Part shown: positions 1-5,725 of the stretch, piece by piece
Numbering within the stretch: position 1 is the first letter of the stretch
Layout of the letters: every line of letters starts with the position of its first letter
IMG/VR virus record: IMGVR_UViG_3300043446_002583
Location: 1-26,986 of that record
Strand: one strand, 5' to 3'
DNA length: 26,986 bases
Source: a virus
Notes under the pieces: generated by a model
Database searches by the model: none
What the model was told of the DNA's origin: nothing
What the model saw: only the letters and a program-made list of their open reading frames with translations
Program-made: the position numbers and the translations under genes

Positions 1-237
1 CAAAAACAATTTTTTGTTATTGATGAGTAATCCGCCGTTGGCGTCCTTCGCAAATGCGACCAATTCGGATTTTTGCCCGGGTTTGGTTCGCCAAATATGT
101 ATACCCCAATCGCCGGCGGCGGTTTGTCGTCCTACTATCTGTTGATAGATAACGCCGGTTCGATCTATGTACGTCCACGCGCCCCCAGCGCTATACGCTT
201 CCATCGGCGCCGGTAATGCGATTACGTCGTTTTTCAT
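1..237 (-). CDS. Coiled-coil phage protein, 5' part (same gene as 26313-26960)
   Basis: These are the first 79 codons of the gene that is complete at 26313-26960, cut by the window edge because the contig ends overlap. The start ATG is at 235-237. The protein is identical to the other copy except Arg instead of Lys at residue 37. The start lies inside the end of the HTH gene 191-475 (47-base overlap), which shows that the small-gene operon continues across the contig ends into this gene. It should be counted once in the circular genome. Confidence 0.85.
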   Translation of the reverse strand, partial: MKNDVIALPAPMEAYSAGGAWTYIDRTGVIYQQIVGRQTAAGDWGIHIWRTKPGQKSELVAFAKDANGGLLINNKKLFL

Positions 238-263
238 TGCGTTGCCTCGCTCGCTGTAATTGG
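1..263. repeat. Left copy of terminal direct repeat
   Basis: This stretch matches 26724-26986 with 5 differences in 263 bases, at positions 128, 129, 133, 136 and 145. One copy begins at the first base of the window and the other ends at the last base, which is what overlapping ends of a circular or terminally redundant genome look like. In coding terms the differences are three synonymous changes and one Lys/Arg change in the coiled-coil protein, so they look like strain variation and not sequencing noise. Confidence 0.93.
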
Positions 264-475
264 TGTTCTACTTCCATATCCCGCCAACGGGCGGCGGGTA
301 TTCCCGTAATCAACTCAAACTTTACCCACAATTCCGGCGGTAACGGTGTACCACGGTAAATAATACTATGGATTTTGTGACTTGCAACGCCGCATCGTTG
401 CGCTAATTCAACAACGGACATTTTACGCCGCATCAATAGCGCCCGCAAAAATTGCCCCGGGGTTATTGGATCCAT
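191..475 (-). CDS. HigA/VapI-like XRE-family HTH protein
   Basis: A 94-residue protein resembling HigA/VapI antitoxins. It has the family's opening ITPGQFLRALL, a helix-turn-helix at about residues 19-41 (SVVELAQRCGVASHKIHSII), and a tail (PPELWVKFELITGIPAARWRDMEVEHQLQRAR) matching the usual block where a Pro-Glu-(Leu/Trp) helix is followed by a Trp and a basic end. Such proteins bind operators as dimers. No HigB/RelE-like toxin lies next to it: upstream is a wall hydrolase and downstream the coiled-coil protein. I infer a stand-alone phage regulator, possibly acting on the palindromic promoter at 4348-4376, but the target is not shown. It overlaps the upstream gene by 13 bases and the downstream gene by 47. 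Confidence 0.8.
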   Translation of the reverse strand: MDPITPGQFLRALLMRRKMSVVELAQRCGVASHKIHSIIYRGTPLPPELWVKFELITGIPAARWRDMEVEHQLQRARQRNEKRRNRITGADGSV

Positions 476-831
476 ACCGCCCGCCCTTCATCGTCGATTG
501 CTAACCAACGCCCCCAGCATGATTTACTACTTGCCCAATGCCGCCAACCGTTCCCGTTATCCCACAACCGCGTAAATGCGGCGTATTGCGTGGCGGGTTG
601 CCATTCCTCGGCATGATCCCGGCCAACCAACCACAACGCCGTTTTGTCGTTAAATTGCCACGCCCCGCCGTCGCCGGTAATGCGGTTACGGGCGGTAAAA
701 TCGAACGTGCCATAATTCCACCCGTCCCCGGATTCGCATGATGCAATAGCCAACGCCTCACTGGTTACCGTGATATGTTCGGCGTGACATTCTGACAAAT
801 TGCAAATAAACCATAAATACAACTCAATCAT
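463..831 (-). CDS. RPF/transglycosylase-like peptidoglycan hydrolase
   Basis: A 122-residue protein with the lysozyme-like fold signature of resuscitation-promoting-factor and transglycosylase domains. Residues 27-36 read ALAIASCESG, giving Glu33 as the expected catalytic acid. Then come GAWQF (residues 56-60), a Gln-rich helix (ATQYAAFTRLW, 80-90) and the closing NGWRHWASSKSCW (94-106), where Cys32 and Cys105 probably form a disulfide. Enzymes of this family cut the glycan strand of peptidoglycan. The first 12 residues are hydrophobic but do not form a clear signal peptide. The site GGGGATAAATC precedes the ATG. It lies well away from the amidase gene, so it may serve entry or act as a second lysis enzyme. 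The family call is good; the precise role is inference. Confidence 0.75.
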   Translation of the reverse strand: MIELYLWFICNLSECHAEHITVTSEALAIASCESGDGWNYGTFDFTARNRITGDGGAWQFNDKTALWLVGRDHAEEWQPATQYAAFTRLWDNGNGWRHWASSKSCWGRWLAIDDEGRAVWIQ

Positions 832-834
832 GAT

Positions 835-1773
835 TTATCCCCATGTGTACCAATCACATTTTAGATACTGCCAATCATTGGCGTACTCGCGTAACTGGTT
901 GGCAATGTGCCGATTATGCCGTTTTTGGTAGTACGCCGCTACCCGCTCCCGATCATACGCAAATAATTTGCATTTGGGGTATGTCACCAGTTCGCGCGGT
1001 ATGTCGTTATTTTTTAGCGCATACGTACACGCATTACCAATGGTAAATACGGTTTCGGCGCAATATGCAAGGCTAATATACTTGCGCCGGTACTCATTAC
1101 GGTAGTATGTCGCAATGTCCCGAAACATCGGGGTTAAATCGTTTGTGGTTTTATACATTACCAAACCCGCCCCCAGCGCGTTTATAAACTGCTGTTCGTC
1201 AAACGGCAATACTAGTATGCCCGCATTGACATACCGCCGGATATTGGCAAACGGTAACCCGGTTAATTCGGCAATACCCCGCAATGACAAACCAGAATTA
1301 CGGCGGTAATGTAGCAAACGTTCACCCATAACCCGGGCGGCTATGTATGCCTGTTGGCCGTTTTTTCGTCCCGTCGTTTTGGCCAACTGGTGTAATTTTC
1401 GCCAACTTCCCGGCATTGTCGCTAATTGAGCAATGCGGGTTTCTTCCTGAATTGATACCCGCCGTTTGTACCGCGTGGTATTTGGTACTTCACCCCGTAC
1501 AATCAACGCATACCGTACCCGGCGGAATATTTTTGGATCTATTCCAATGCCGTTATTGTGGGCGATTACGTCCGGACATTCCCGCAACCGCTCCCGTACC
1601 CGCTCAAAGTATTTCGCATACCGGGTTTCTGAATCAATCGTTACCGCCTCGCTCCATAGTACGGCGTTGCGTATGCGCCAATAGGGAACCAGTGTTCGGG
1701 CGGAAATGTTTTTAATTGATTCACCGCCCAAAAATGCCGTAATCCATGCCGTATGCTCGCCCTGTTGTTTCAT
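835..1773 (-). CDS. Protein with several helix-turn-helix-like segments
   Basis: A 312-residue basic protein, the largest of this operon. I chose the ATG at 1773 because it overlaps the previous stop as ATGA; an in-frame start 9 codons upstream is less likely. Three segments look like DNA-binding helix-turn-helix units: about residues 13-40, 159-184 (SGLSLRGIAELTGLPFANIR) and 231-260, where AYCAETVFTIGNACTYALKNNDIP resembles the MerR/AlpA pattern ending in a short basic wing. The stretch at 56-110 is rich in Arg and Tyr. I do not recognise a named family. A transcription regulator or DNA-organising protein is the likeliest role, since no catalytic motif is visible. Confidence 0.7.
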   Translation of the reverse strand: MKQQGEHTAWITAFLGGESIKNISARTLVPYWRIRNAVLWSEAVTIDSETRYAKYFERVRERLRECPDVIAHNNGIGIDPKIFRRVRYALIVRGEVPNTTRYKRRVSIQEETRIAQLATMPGSWRKLHQLAKTTGRKNGQQAYIAARVMGERLLHYRRNSGLSLRGIAELTGLPFANIRRYVNAGILVLPFDEQQFINALGAGLVMYKTTNDLTPMFRDIATYYRNEYRRKYISLAYCAETVFTIGNACTYALKNNDIPRELVTYPKCKLFAYDRERVAAYYQKRHNRHIANQLREYANDWQYLKCDWYTWG

Positions 1774-2018
1774 GGTTTCCCCGCTTGTGATTCCAACCAT
1801 GTTTCACACTGAAAACATGCCCGCGGATAATTGGCGGCGGATCCATGCGCCAATAATCCGCCGTCGGGTTGTACATTACTTGCGTTCGATTTGTCCCAAA
1901 TTGACCACAACGCAAGATTTGTATCAAACGTCGATACAATCACCCGGTAATGCTTATACGTCAAATACGCGTTTTCCCCTACAAACTCCCATTGCGCCCC
2001 GTGAAATTCTCGGTTCAT
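1770..2018 (-). CDS. Hypothetical protein, Trp/Tyr-rich, with CxxC
   Basis: An 82-residue protein of unknown function. Its ribosome site is the motif AAAGGAGAACCAGCAATG, nearly the same as the one before the gene at 10237. The N-terminal half looks like a small beta-sheet fold (YLTYKHYRVIVSTFDTNLALWSIWD). Near the end is FQCETW after an Ala-Cys, giving a CxxC pair that might bind metal, though only two cysteines are present. It is translationally coupled on both sides by ATGA overlaps, upstream with the VRR-NUC gene and downstream with the multi-HTH gene. Confidence 0.7.
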   Translation of the reverse strand: MNREFHGAQWEFVGENAYLTYKHYRVIVSTFDTNLALWSIWDKSNASNVQPDGGLLAHGSAANYPRACFQCETWLESQAGKP

Positions 2019-2296
2019 TGCTGGTTCTCCTTTACCCCTATTGCGGCGTACGCCTCGGATACACTACGTACCACAACAAACGCACCACGGTATAGCGCAT
2101 AAAATTCCGTTTGATCGGGCGTGAACGTGCCGTATTTGCTTTTGATTTCGATAAGATAATTAACCCCCCGAAATCCTACCAGCAAATCGGGAACGCCGCC
2201 CCCTACGGTAGATAATGAGTATACCGATGCCCCAACGTCCCGCAATGCGGCTACGATTTCCTTATGGTTTAAATCAACCCTTGTTTTTTTTCTCAT
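2015..2296 (-). CDS. VRR-NUC domain nuclease
   Basis: A 93-residue single-domain nuclease of the PD-(D/E)XK superfamily, VRR-NUC branch. The signature is plain: an N-terminal helix (HKEIVAALRDVG), the Gly-rich VGGGVPDLLVG with catalytic Asp37, then YLIEIKSKYG with Glu50 and Lys52, and TPDQTEFY (residues 59-66), the conserved Gln-containing helix of VRR-NUC proteins. Phage members of this family often act as structure-specific nucleases or Holliday junction resolvases before packaging. I chose the ATG at 2296, nine codons into the longer open frame, because the domain starts right after it. With no other recombination nuclease in the genome, it is the candidate for resolving replication intermediates. 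Confidence 0.88.
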   Translation of the reverse strand: MRKKTRVDLNHKEIVAALRDVGASVYSLSTVGGGVPDLLVGFRGVNYLIEIKSKYGTFTPDQTEFYALYRGAFVVVRSVSEAYAAIGVKENQQ

Positions 2297-2462
2297 TGCC
2301 GTATTGCTCCAATGCCCAATCAATTAAATACCGTACCGCTGCCGATAATGTACGCTGCTTGGTTGGGAAATGTTCCGCCAATTGCGTTAATTGCGCCTTC
2401 TTGGTTGGCGTAATGTATATGTGCATATACGTCCCCGGTTCCGGTTTTTTACGTTTTGTCAT
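2274..2462 (-). CDS. Ribbon-helix-helix-like small protein
   Basis: A 62-residue basic protein (starting MTKRKKPEPG). The middle YMHIYITPTKKAQLTQLA is a beta strand followed by a helix, and RTLSAAVRYLIDWALEQY supplies the second helix, the layout of ribbon-helix-helix DNA-binding proteins. A TTG two codons upstream could also start it. It overlaps its neighbours on both sides. A small DNA-binding regulator is inferred; the operator is unknown. The sequence similarity is a fold-level impression, not a named family match. Confidence 0.7.
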   Translation of the reverse strand: MTKRKKPEPGTYMHIYITPTKKAQLTQLAEHFPTKQRTLSAAVRYLIDWALEQYGNEKKNKG

Positions 2463-2652
2463 TATCAATACTCGTTAAGTATGCGGCCAACCAGATATTT
2501 ACCACGGTTCCGGCGGTAGTGTTGGTTTCTTGTGCGCTGTCTAGGATCGTTTCCCAAATCGTCGGTTGTATGAATAGTTGAACGGGTATCCAATCGGTTT
2601 GTTCGGATAATAACGAAATTACACGTTCCCGGGCGTCATTATTCGGTTTCAT
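2449..2652 (-). CDS. Hypothetical protein, possibly ribbon-helix-helix-like
   Basis: A 67-residue acidic protein of unknown function. It starts after a good site (GGGGAGGGAACACGATG) and overlaps the upstream gene by 14 bases. The pattern VQLFIQPTIWETILDSAQETNTTAGTVVNIWLAAYL looks like strand-helix-helix and could be a divergent ribbon-helix-helix or a relative of the adjacent 2274-2462 protein, but the match is weak. No cysteines or membrane segment are seen. Confidence 0.6.
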   Translation of the reverse strand: MKPNNDARERVISLLSEQTDWIPVQLFIQPTIWETILDSAQETNTTAGTVVNIWLAAYLTSIDNDKT

Positions 2653-2833
2653 CGTGTTCCCTCCCCGCTGTTGTACGGATCATATCGTATTTAATGTACT
2701 CATCGGCGGTAATTGCAAGATTCTTTTTGTATGCGCTGGTATTTTGTCCCGTTTTTTCCGCATAATCGCACATTTTGCGGAAAAACTCATACCGGCGGGT
2801 AAGATCCTGTAATTTTTGCTCTAATGGTGTCAT
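2639..2833 (-). CDS. Hypothetical helical protein
   Basis: A 64-residue, mostly helical, charged protein (starting MTPLEQKLQDLTRRYEF). I chose the ATG at 2833, which overlaps the upstream stop as ATGA, over an open frame extending 52 codons further into the previous gene. It carries a short heptad-like beginning (LEQKLQDLTRRY) and many Tyr, Lys and Glu residues. No family is recognised. Confidence 0.62.
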   Translation of the reverse strand: MTPLEQKLQDLTRRYEFFRKMCDYAEKTGQNTSAYKKNLAITADEYIKYDMIRTTAGREHDETE

Positions 2834-3324
2834 ATTGCCCCCGTAATCATCTGTTGTACTGCGTGTTCCGTGCTGGGGATAACGTCCGGCGGGAATAGTT
2901 GGGATTCCCAGTATTCGCCCCGTTCGTTGGCCGTGTTCCAATAGTTGGTATAAAACCATTCGCCCGAATCTTGGCATTTGTATACCCATATCGTGTTATC
3001 ACATACGCGTAAATCGGTTGCGGTTACGTCAAAATCAACGTGTATTTCATGCTGATGTTTCTCGTAATCACTTAACCCGATAATGTCCGCTAATGTTGCC
3101 CGTACTTCTATAATCAAATGTGCAATGTCAAGCGCAAGAAACCGAAACCGTGATAACCCACAGCGAATTACCGCATTGTGCGTATGCTCATTCCATAGCA
3201 CGACAACGGGCGGAAACCGCGGTATACCGCCGTCGAACCGGTGTACATGCGGTTCCATTTCCCCAGTGTAGACTAATACATAGTGTGTATTGCGTAGTGT
3301 GACATGTAACGGTTTGTATTGCAT
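2830..3324 (-). CDS. Hypothetical protein, His- and aromatic-rich
   Basis: A 164-residue protein of unknown function. It has a strong start site (GGGGAATAGATG) and couples to its neighbours. The N-terminal part is beta-rich with many histidines (HVTLRNTHYVLVYTG, EPHVHRFDGG, NEHTHNAVIRCG). The centre is helical (LALDIAHLIIEVRATLADIIG). The C-terminal part has Trp/Tyr-rich strands (WVYKCQDSGEWFYTNYW). The repeated His pairs could bind metal but no known motif is complete. Confidence 0.65.
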   Translation of the reverse strand: MQYKPLHVTLRNTHYVLVYTGEMEPHVHRFDGGIPRFPPVVVLWNEHTHNAVIRCGLSRFRFLALDIAHLIIEVRATLADIIGLSDYEKHQHEIHVDFDVTATDLRVCDNTIWVYKCQDSGEWFYTNYWNTANERGEYWESQLFPPDVIPSTEHAVQQMITGAI

Positions 3325-3540
3325 CTATTCCCCGCTATTCCGTACGATCGCCACATACGTTATACCCGCAACGTTTACCAAATACACCACGCCCCGCGGT
3401 TCGTAGCCTCGAAACTTTGGTATACCCGCATTGCCCGGCGCGTTGCTTTTCTTGGCCGCCAATTCCGCCGCCCGTCGTACCGCCTTTGCTCGGCCGCCAG
3501 TTTCGACGGTGTACACAATGCCGTTTATTTCTACGTTCAT
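3325..3540 (-). CDS. Hypothetical small protein
   Basis: A 71-residue basic protein of unknown function. It begins with a beta hairpin (VEINGIVYTVETGG), then an Ala/Lys/Arg-rich helix (AKAVRRAAELAAKK), then more strands (GVVYLVNVAGITYVAIV). The start GGGAGTAGCAAATAATG overlaps the previous stop as TAATG in the opposite sense of the next pair, so the operon is tightly coupled here. The layout hints at a small DNA- or protein-binding module, but nothing specific can be said. Confidence 0.65.
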   Translation of the reverse strand: MNVEINGIVYTVETGGRAKAVRRAAELAAKKSNAPGNAGIPKFRGYEPRGVVYLVNVAGITYVAIVRNSGE

Positions 3541-3749
3541 TATTTGCTACTCCCAAACGTCGCCGGCGGTTCCTGTTCGGCATTATCTACGATCCGTTCG
3601 GCGGCCAACACGGCGGCGCCGTATGATAAACAATACCCCGTTGATTTCGTCCCGCCGCTGGGCAGTTCCACAACTGCCCGCCACATACCGCCCCATTCCG
3701 TAAACGTCATGGTATACCCGCGGTATCGAATAATCCGTTGTTCTGTCAT
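3540..3749 (-). CDS. Small protein, probable paralogue of 4114-4308
   Basis: A 69-residue protein. I start it at the ATG at 3749, six bases after GGGGG; a GTG one codon upstream would sit too close. The core aligns with the protein of 4114-4308: a beta stretch ending in a Trp (GGMWRAVVELP versus GEHWFVRIPF), a Thr and Tyr, then a Gly and the helix AAVLAAERIVDNAE versus EALAAAELVIDALE. The two therefore look like diverged copies of one small alpha/beta fold separated by one gene. Function is unknown. Confidence 0.65.
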   Translation of the reverse strand: MTEQRIIRYRGYTMTFTEWGGMWRAVVELPSGGTKSTGYCLSYGAAVLAAERIVDNAEQEPPATFGSSK

Positions 3750-4117
3750 CACTCACCCCCATATAAATAATTCATAATCGCATCTTGTGCCCCGCGCCGT
3801 GCAACTTCGAGTAATTTATCGTCCATTTTTTGGACGTCCTCGCATAATGCGGCTAAATGTTCGGTTGCAATGCTGCGCAATACCGGTTTTATGCCGTCTT
3901 CCGTCATAACCCATTCTCCCGTTTCGTAGCACATAATCATTGATTTGTAATTCGGTGAACGCTTCGTACAAATCAACGTTATGATCGTTGCCAGTTTGTT
4001 GGCGTCGTCGTGGTTGCGTTGTTCTGCCACTGGTTGACGTGGTTTTGTAATAAACTCGCCAAATTGAGCGATGATTTCCGCCCGTTTGTTGGCGTCGTCG
4101 TGGTGTTGTTCATTCAT
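3749..4117 (-). CDS. Hypothetical protein with internal HDDANK duplication
   Basis: A 122-residue protein of unknown function. Its first third repeats itself: HHDDANKRAEIIAQF (residues 5-19) and NHDDANKLATIITLI (35-49), encoded by an exact 21-base direct repeat (3995-4015 and 4084-4104). The rest contains a short strand pair (MIMCYETGEWVMTEDGI) and a charged helical tail. The duplication looks recent because it is exact at DNA level over its core. It overlaps both neighbours by a few bases. Confidence 0.65.
   Translation of the reverse strand: MNEQHHDDANKRAEIIAQFGEFITKPRQPVAEQRNHDDANKLATIITLICTKRSPNYKSMIMCYETGEWVMTEDGIKPVLRSIATEHLAALCEDVQKMDDKLLEVARRGAQDAIMNYLYGGE
3995..4104. repeat. Pair of 21-bp direct repeats inside a gene
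   Basis: Positions 3995-4015 and 4084-4104 are identical, 89 bases apart, which is not a multiple of three off-frame: both read in the same frame as DDANK. They encode the repeated HDDANK segment of the 122-residue protein. Confidence 0.85.
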
Positions 4118-4308
4118 TCGTTATTCTCCTTTGGTTCCAATGCGTCTATTACCAGTTCCGCCGCCGCCAACGCCTCGCCCCGTGTTGGGTACTTTTTCCC
4201 CCAGTACGTCCCATGTGTGAACGGGATCCGTACAAACCAGTGTTCCCCGTCGCATACCAATGTAAAACGGATTCCCCCGTACATTGGCGTTTCAATGCTG
4301 CCACTCAT
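4114..4308 (-). CDS. First gene of unit 2; hypothetical small protein
   Basis: A 64-residue protein of unknown function, first gene after the promoter at 4348-4376. A strong site (GGAGGGGCGGGC) precedes the ATG at 4308; the open frame extends upstream, but that part covers the promoter and is not coding. Its core resembles the 3540-3749 protein (a Trp-containing strand, a Tyr-Pro turn, then the helix GEALAAAELVIDALE). The gene for the HDDANK protein starts within its stop codon. Confidence 0.7.
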   Translation of the reverse strand: MSGSIETPMYGGIRFTLVCDGEHWFVRIPFTHGTYWGKKYPTRGEALAAAELVIDALEPKENNE

Positions 4309-4347
4309 GCCCGCCCCTCCTTTTTTTGTTTTTTCTAATCCGAAACC

Positions 4348-4376
4348 ATTGTATGTACATACATGAAAGTTGTCAA
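4348..4376 (-). promoter_or_regulatory. Sigma-70-type promoter of unit 2
   Basis: On the minus strand TTGACA (4371-4376) is followed after exactly 17 bases by TACAAT (4348-4353), close to full consensus. It sits 40 bases before the first gene of the small-gene operon and reads away from the repeat region. Confidence 0.82.
4350..4363. promoter_or_regulatory. 14-bp palindrome overlapping the promoter (operator candidate)
   Basis: TGTATGTACATACA is a perfect palindrome covering part of the -10 hexamer and the spacer of the unit 2 promoter. This is the usual place for a dimeric repressor to block RNA polymerase. A second, shorter palindrome (GGTATATACC) lies upstream of the -35 at 4392-4401. The HTH proteins at 191-475, 835-1773 and 2274-2462 are candidate binders. 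Confidence 0.6.
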
Positions 4377-4603
4377 ACAAGGTAGACGGGCGGTATATAC
4401 CCCCCCGGGCGTCCACAGAATCCGCGAACGTTGGGCGGCCGCCGCTCCCGCCGTTGCGATCGCCCCGCAATGCTGGGGATTGGCGGGAACCGTTGGCCAA
4501 TGCTCCCAGCAACGGCGCATTGTCATGCGGTGTAGCGTCAATGTAAACAATAGCGCATATTTGTGTATTTGCGTTTACGGCGTTGTAATGCGGTATTTCG
4601 TTT

Positions 4604-4638
4604 TCAAAACAACATTTGTTTCAATAATGTTGTTTTGA
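4604..4638. repeat. Perfect 12-bp inverted repeat
   Basis: TCAAAACAACAT (4604-4615) and ATGTTGTTTTGA (4627-4638) are exact reverse complements around an 11-base loop. There is no gene ending here, so a protein-binding site or cruciform is more likely than a terminator. Confidence 0.75.
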
Positions 4639-4651
4639 CAATGCTTTACAC

Positions 4652-5265
4652 TTGCCCCGCATTGTTGGCCAATGTTGGGCGGGGATCGCAACGGCGCCCG
4701 GCGTTGGCGTCAATGTTGGGAGCATTGGCCAATACGCAACGCCCCGCAATAGCCCCTATTTGCCCCTATGCGCTACGATACGGCGCTATCCTATACGACA
4801 CTACCCGCAACACCGCAAAACGCCGTATAGCGTTGCGGGAGCATTGGCCAACGTTGGGCGGGAGCAATGCCGGGCAATGCTGGGGAGCGTTGGCCAACAA
4901 CGCCGGACATTGGGCGGGAGCGCTGCCGAACGTTGGCCAACCAGCGCCGCGCGGATCGCCGGACATTGGGCGGGAGCATTGGCCAACCAGCGCCGGACAT
5001 TGGGCGGGAGCATTGGCCAACGTTGGGCGGGAGCGGCGCCGGGCAATGCTGGGCAATGTTGGCCAACAACGCCGGACATTGGGCGGGAGCATTGGCCAAC
5101 GTTGGGCGGGAGCGGCGCCGGGCAATGCTGGGCAATGTTGGCCAACAACGCCGGACGTTGGGCGGGAGCGCTGCCGAACGTTGGCCAACAACGCCGGACG
5201 TTAGGCGGGAGCGCTGCCGAACGTTGGCCAACCAGCGCCGGACATTGGCGCTACTTTTCGAGCGT
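4652..5265. repeat. Mosaic GC-rich tandem repeats with TTGGCCAA cores
   Basis: Twelve copies of the palindrome TTGGCCAA lie here (4665, 4725, 4844, 4890, 4933, 4979, 5013, 5059, 5092, 5138, 5181, 5224), with a thirteenth at 4492. GGGCGGGAGC occurs eight times exactly (4856, 4912, 4968, 5002, 5025, 5081, 5104, 5160) and once with one change (5203). The units are a 43-bp type (4901-4943, 5149-5191, 5192-5234) and a 79-bp type that contains extra elements. No frame bias or start site supports coding. Confidence 0.88.
4991..5148. repeat. Perfect tandem duplication of a 79-bp unit
   Basis: 4991-5069 and 5070-5148 are identical base for base. Each starts CGCCGGACATTGGG, contains two TTGGCCAA palindromes, two GGGCGGGAGC elements and the GGCGCC palindrome. 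The lack of any difference points to recent duplication or ongoing homogenisation. Confidence 0.92.
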
Positions 5266-5322
5266 TGAAATATGAGTAATTTGCTAGGATTTGTCATATA
5301 TCCAAAAACGCCTCAATTTGGC

Positions 5323-5350
5323 GACAATGTGACCACCCAGTCACATTGTC
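5323..5350. repeat. Perfect 11-bp inverted repeat
   Basis: GACAATGTGAC (5323-5333) and GTCACATTGTC (5340-5350) are exact reverse complements around a 6-base loop. No T-run follows on either strand, so a protein-binding site near the AT-rich repeats fits better than a terminator. Confidence 0.75.
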
Positions 5351-5425
5351 CGCAAAACATGCGTTACTATACACATGTGTTATGTTGTTATGTTTGCCAC
5401 TTTAGCGCATCATAGACACTAAAAA

Positions 5426-5450
5426 AACATAACACCCCCCCTGTTATGTT
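5426..5450. repeat. Perfect 9-bp inverted repeat around a C-run
   Basis: AACATAACA (5426-5434) and TGTTATGTT (5442-5450) flank seven C bases. The arm contains the ATAACA word that recurs downstream. Confidence 0.7.
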
Positions 5451-5480
5451 CGTGTTATATTGTTATATTCGCCTCAAAAA

Positions 5481-5562
5481 AAACATAACAACATAACAAC
5501 ACATAACACATATAACACCATATAACAACATAACACGATATAACACATATAACACCATATAA
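5481..5562. repeat. AT-rich ATAACA repeats
   Basis: The word ATAACA recurs many times here, and a 23-base stretch ending CACCATATAA is repeated exactly at 5503-5525 and 5540-5562 (37-base period). The tract is far richer in A+T than the flanks, as expected for a duplex-unwinding element beside iterons. Confidence 0.82.
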
Positions 5563-5580
5563 GAGAATAAATAAGAGTAA

Positions 5581-5658
5581 TAGTGTGTATTTACTATTGG
5601 CTAGTGTGTATTTACTATTGGCTAGTGTGTATGTTCCGTTGGCTAGTGTGTATTTGGC
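5581..5658. repeat. Four 21-bp iteron-like tandem repeats
   Basis: Units at 5581-5601 and 5602-5622 are identical, 5623-5643 differs in the middle, and 5644-5658 is a shortened fourth. All begin TAGTGTGTAT and end TTGGC. Direct repeats of about two helix turns beside an AT-rich tract resemble initiator-binding iterons. No recognised replication initiator other than the primase-helicase is encoded. Confidence 0.85.
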
Positions 5659-5700
5659 ACTAATTCCAACAACCAGCGGCCGCCGCTCCCAGCGCCAAAA

Positions 5701-5725
5701 CGCCCGGCGGGTAATCCGCCGGGCG
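5701..5725 (-). terminator. Terminator of unit 1
   Basis: Arms CGCCCGGCGG (5701-5710) and CCGCCGGGCG (5716-5725) pair perfectly around a 5-base loop. On the minus strand the stem is followed by TTTT. It lies 22 bases after the stop codon of the last gene of unit 1. Confidence 0.85.

Noticed and set aside
1-263. Template/variable repeat pair of a diversity-generating element
   Set aside because: The differences are not adenine-specific, no reverse transcriptase is encoded, and the repeats coincide with the contig ends.
843-2095. Plus-strand open frames opposite the small-gene operon
   Set aside because: They are antisense shadows of minus-strand genes that have coupled starts, ribosome sites and recognisable domains.
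4453-4460. GCGATCGC (cyanobacterial HIP1 octamer), also near 24514
   Set aside because: Two copies in 27 kb are not enough to indicate a cyanobacterial host.
4563-5297. Long open frames on both strands (up to 213 codons) with repetitive Ala/Gly/Arg protein
   Set aside because: Several frames on both strands are open at once because the GC-rich repeats lack stop codons. No ribosome site or frame preference supports any of them.
5581-5658. CRISPR array
   Set aside because: The 21-bp units are directly adjacent with no spacers, and no cas genes are present.
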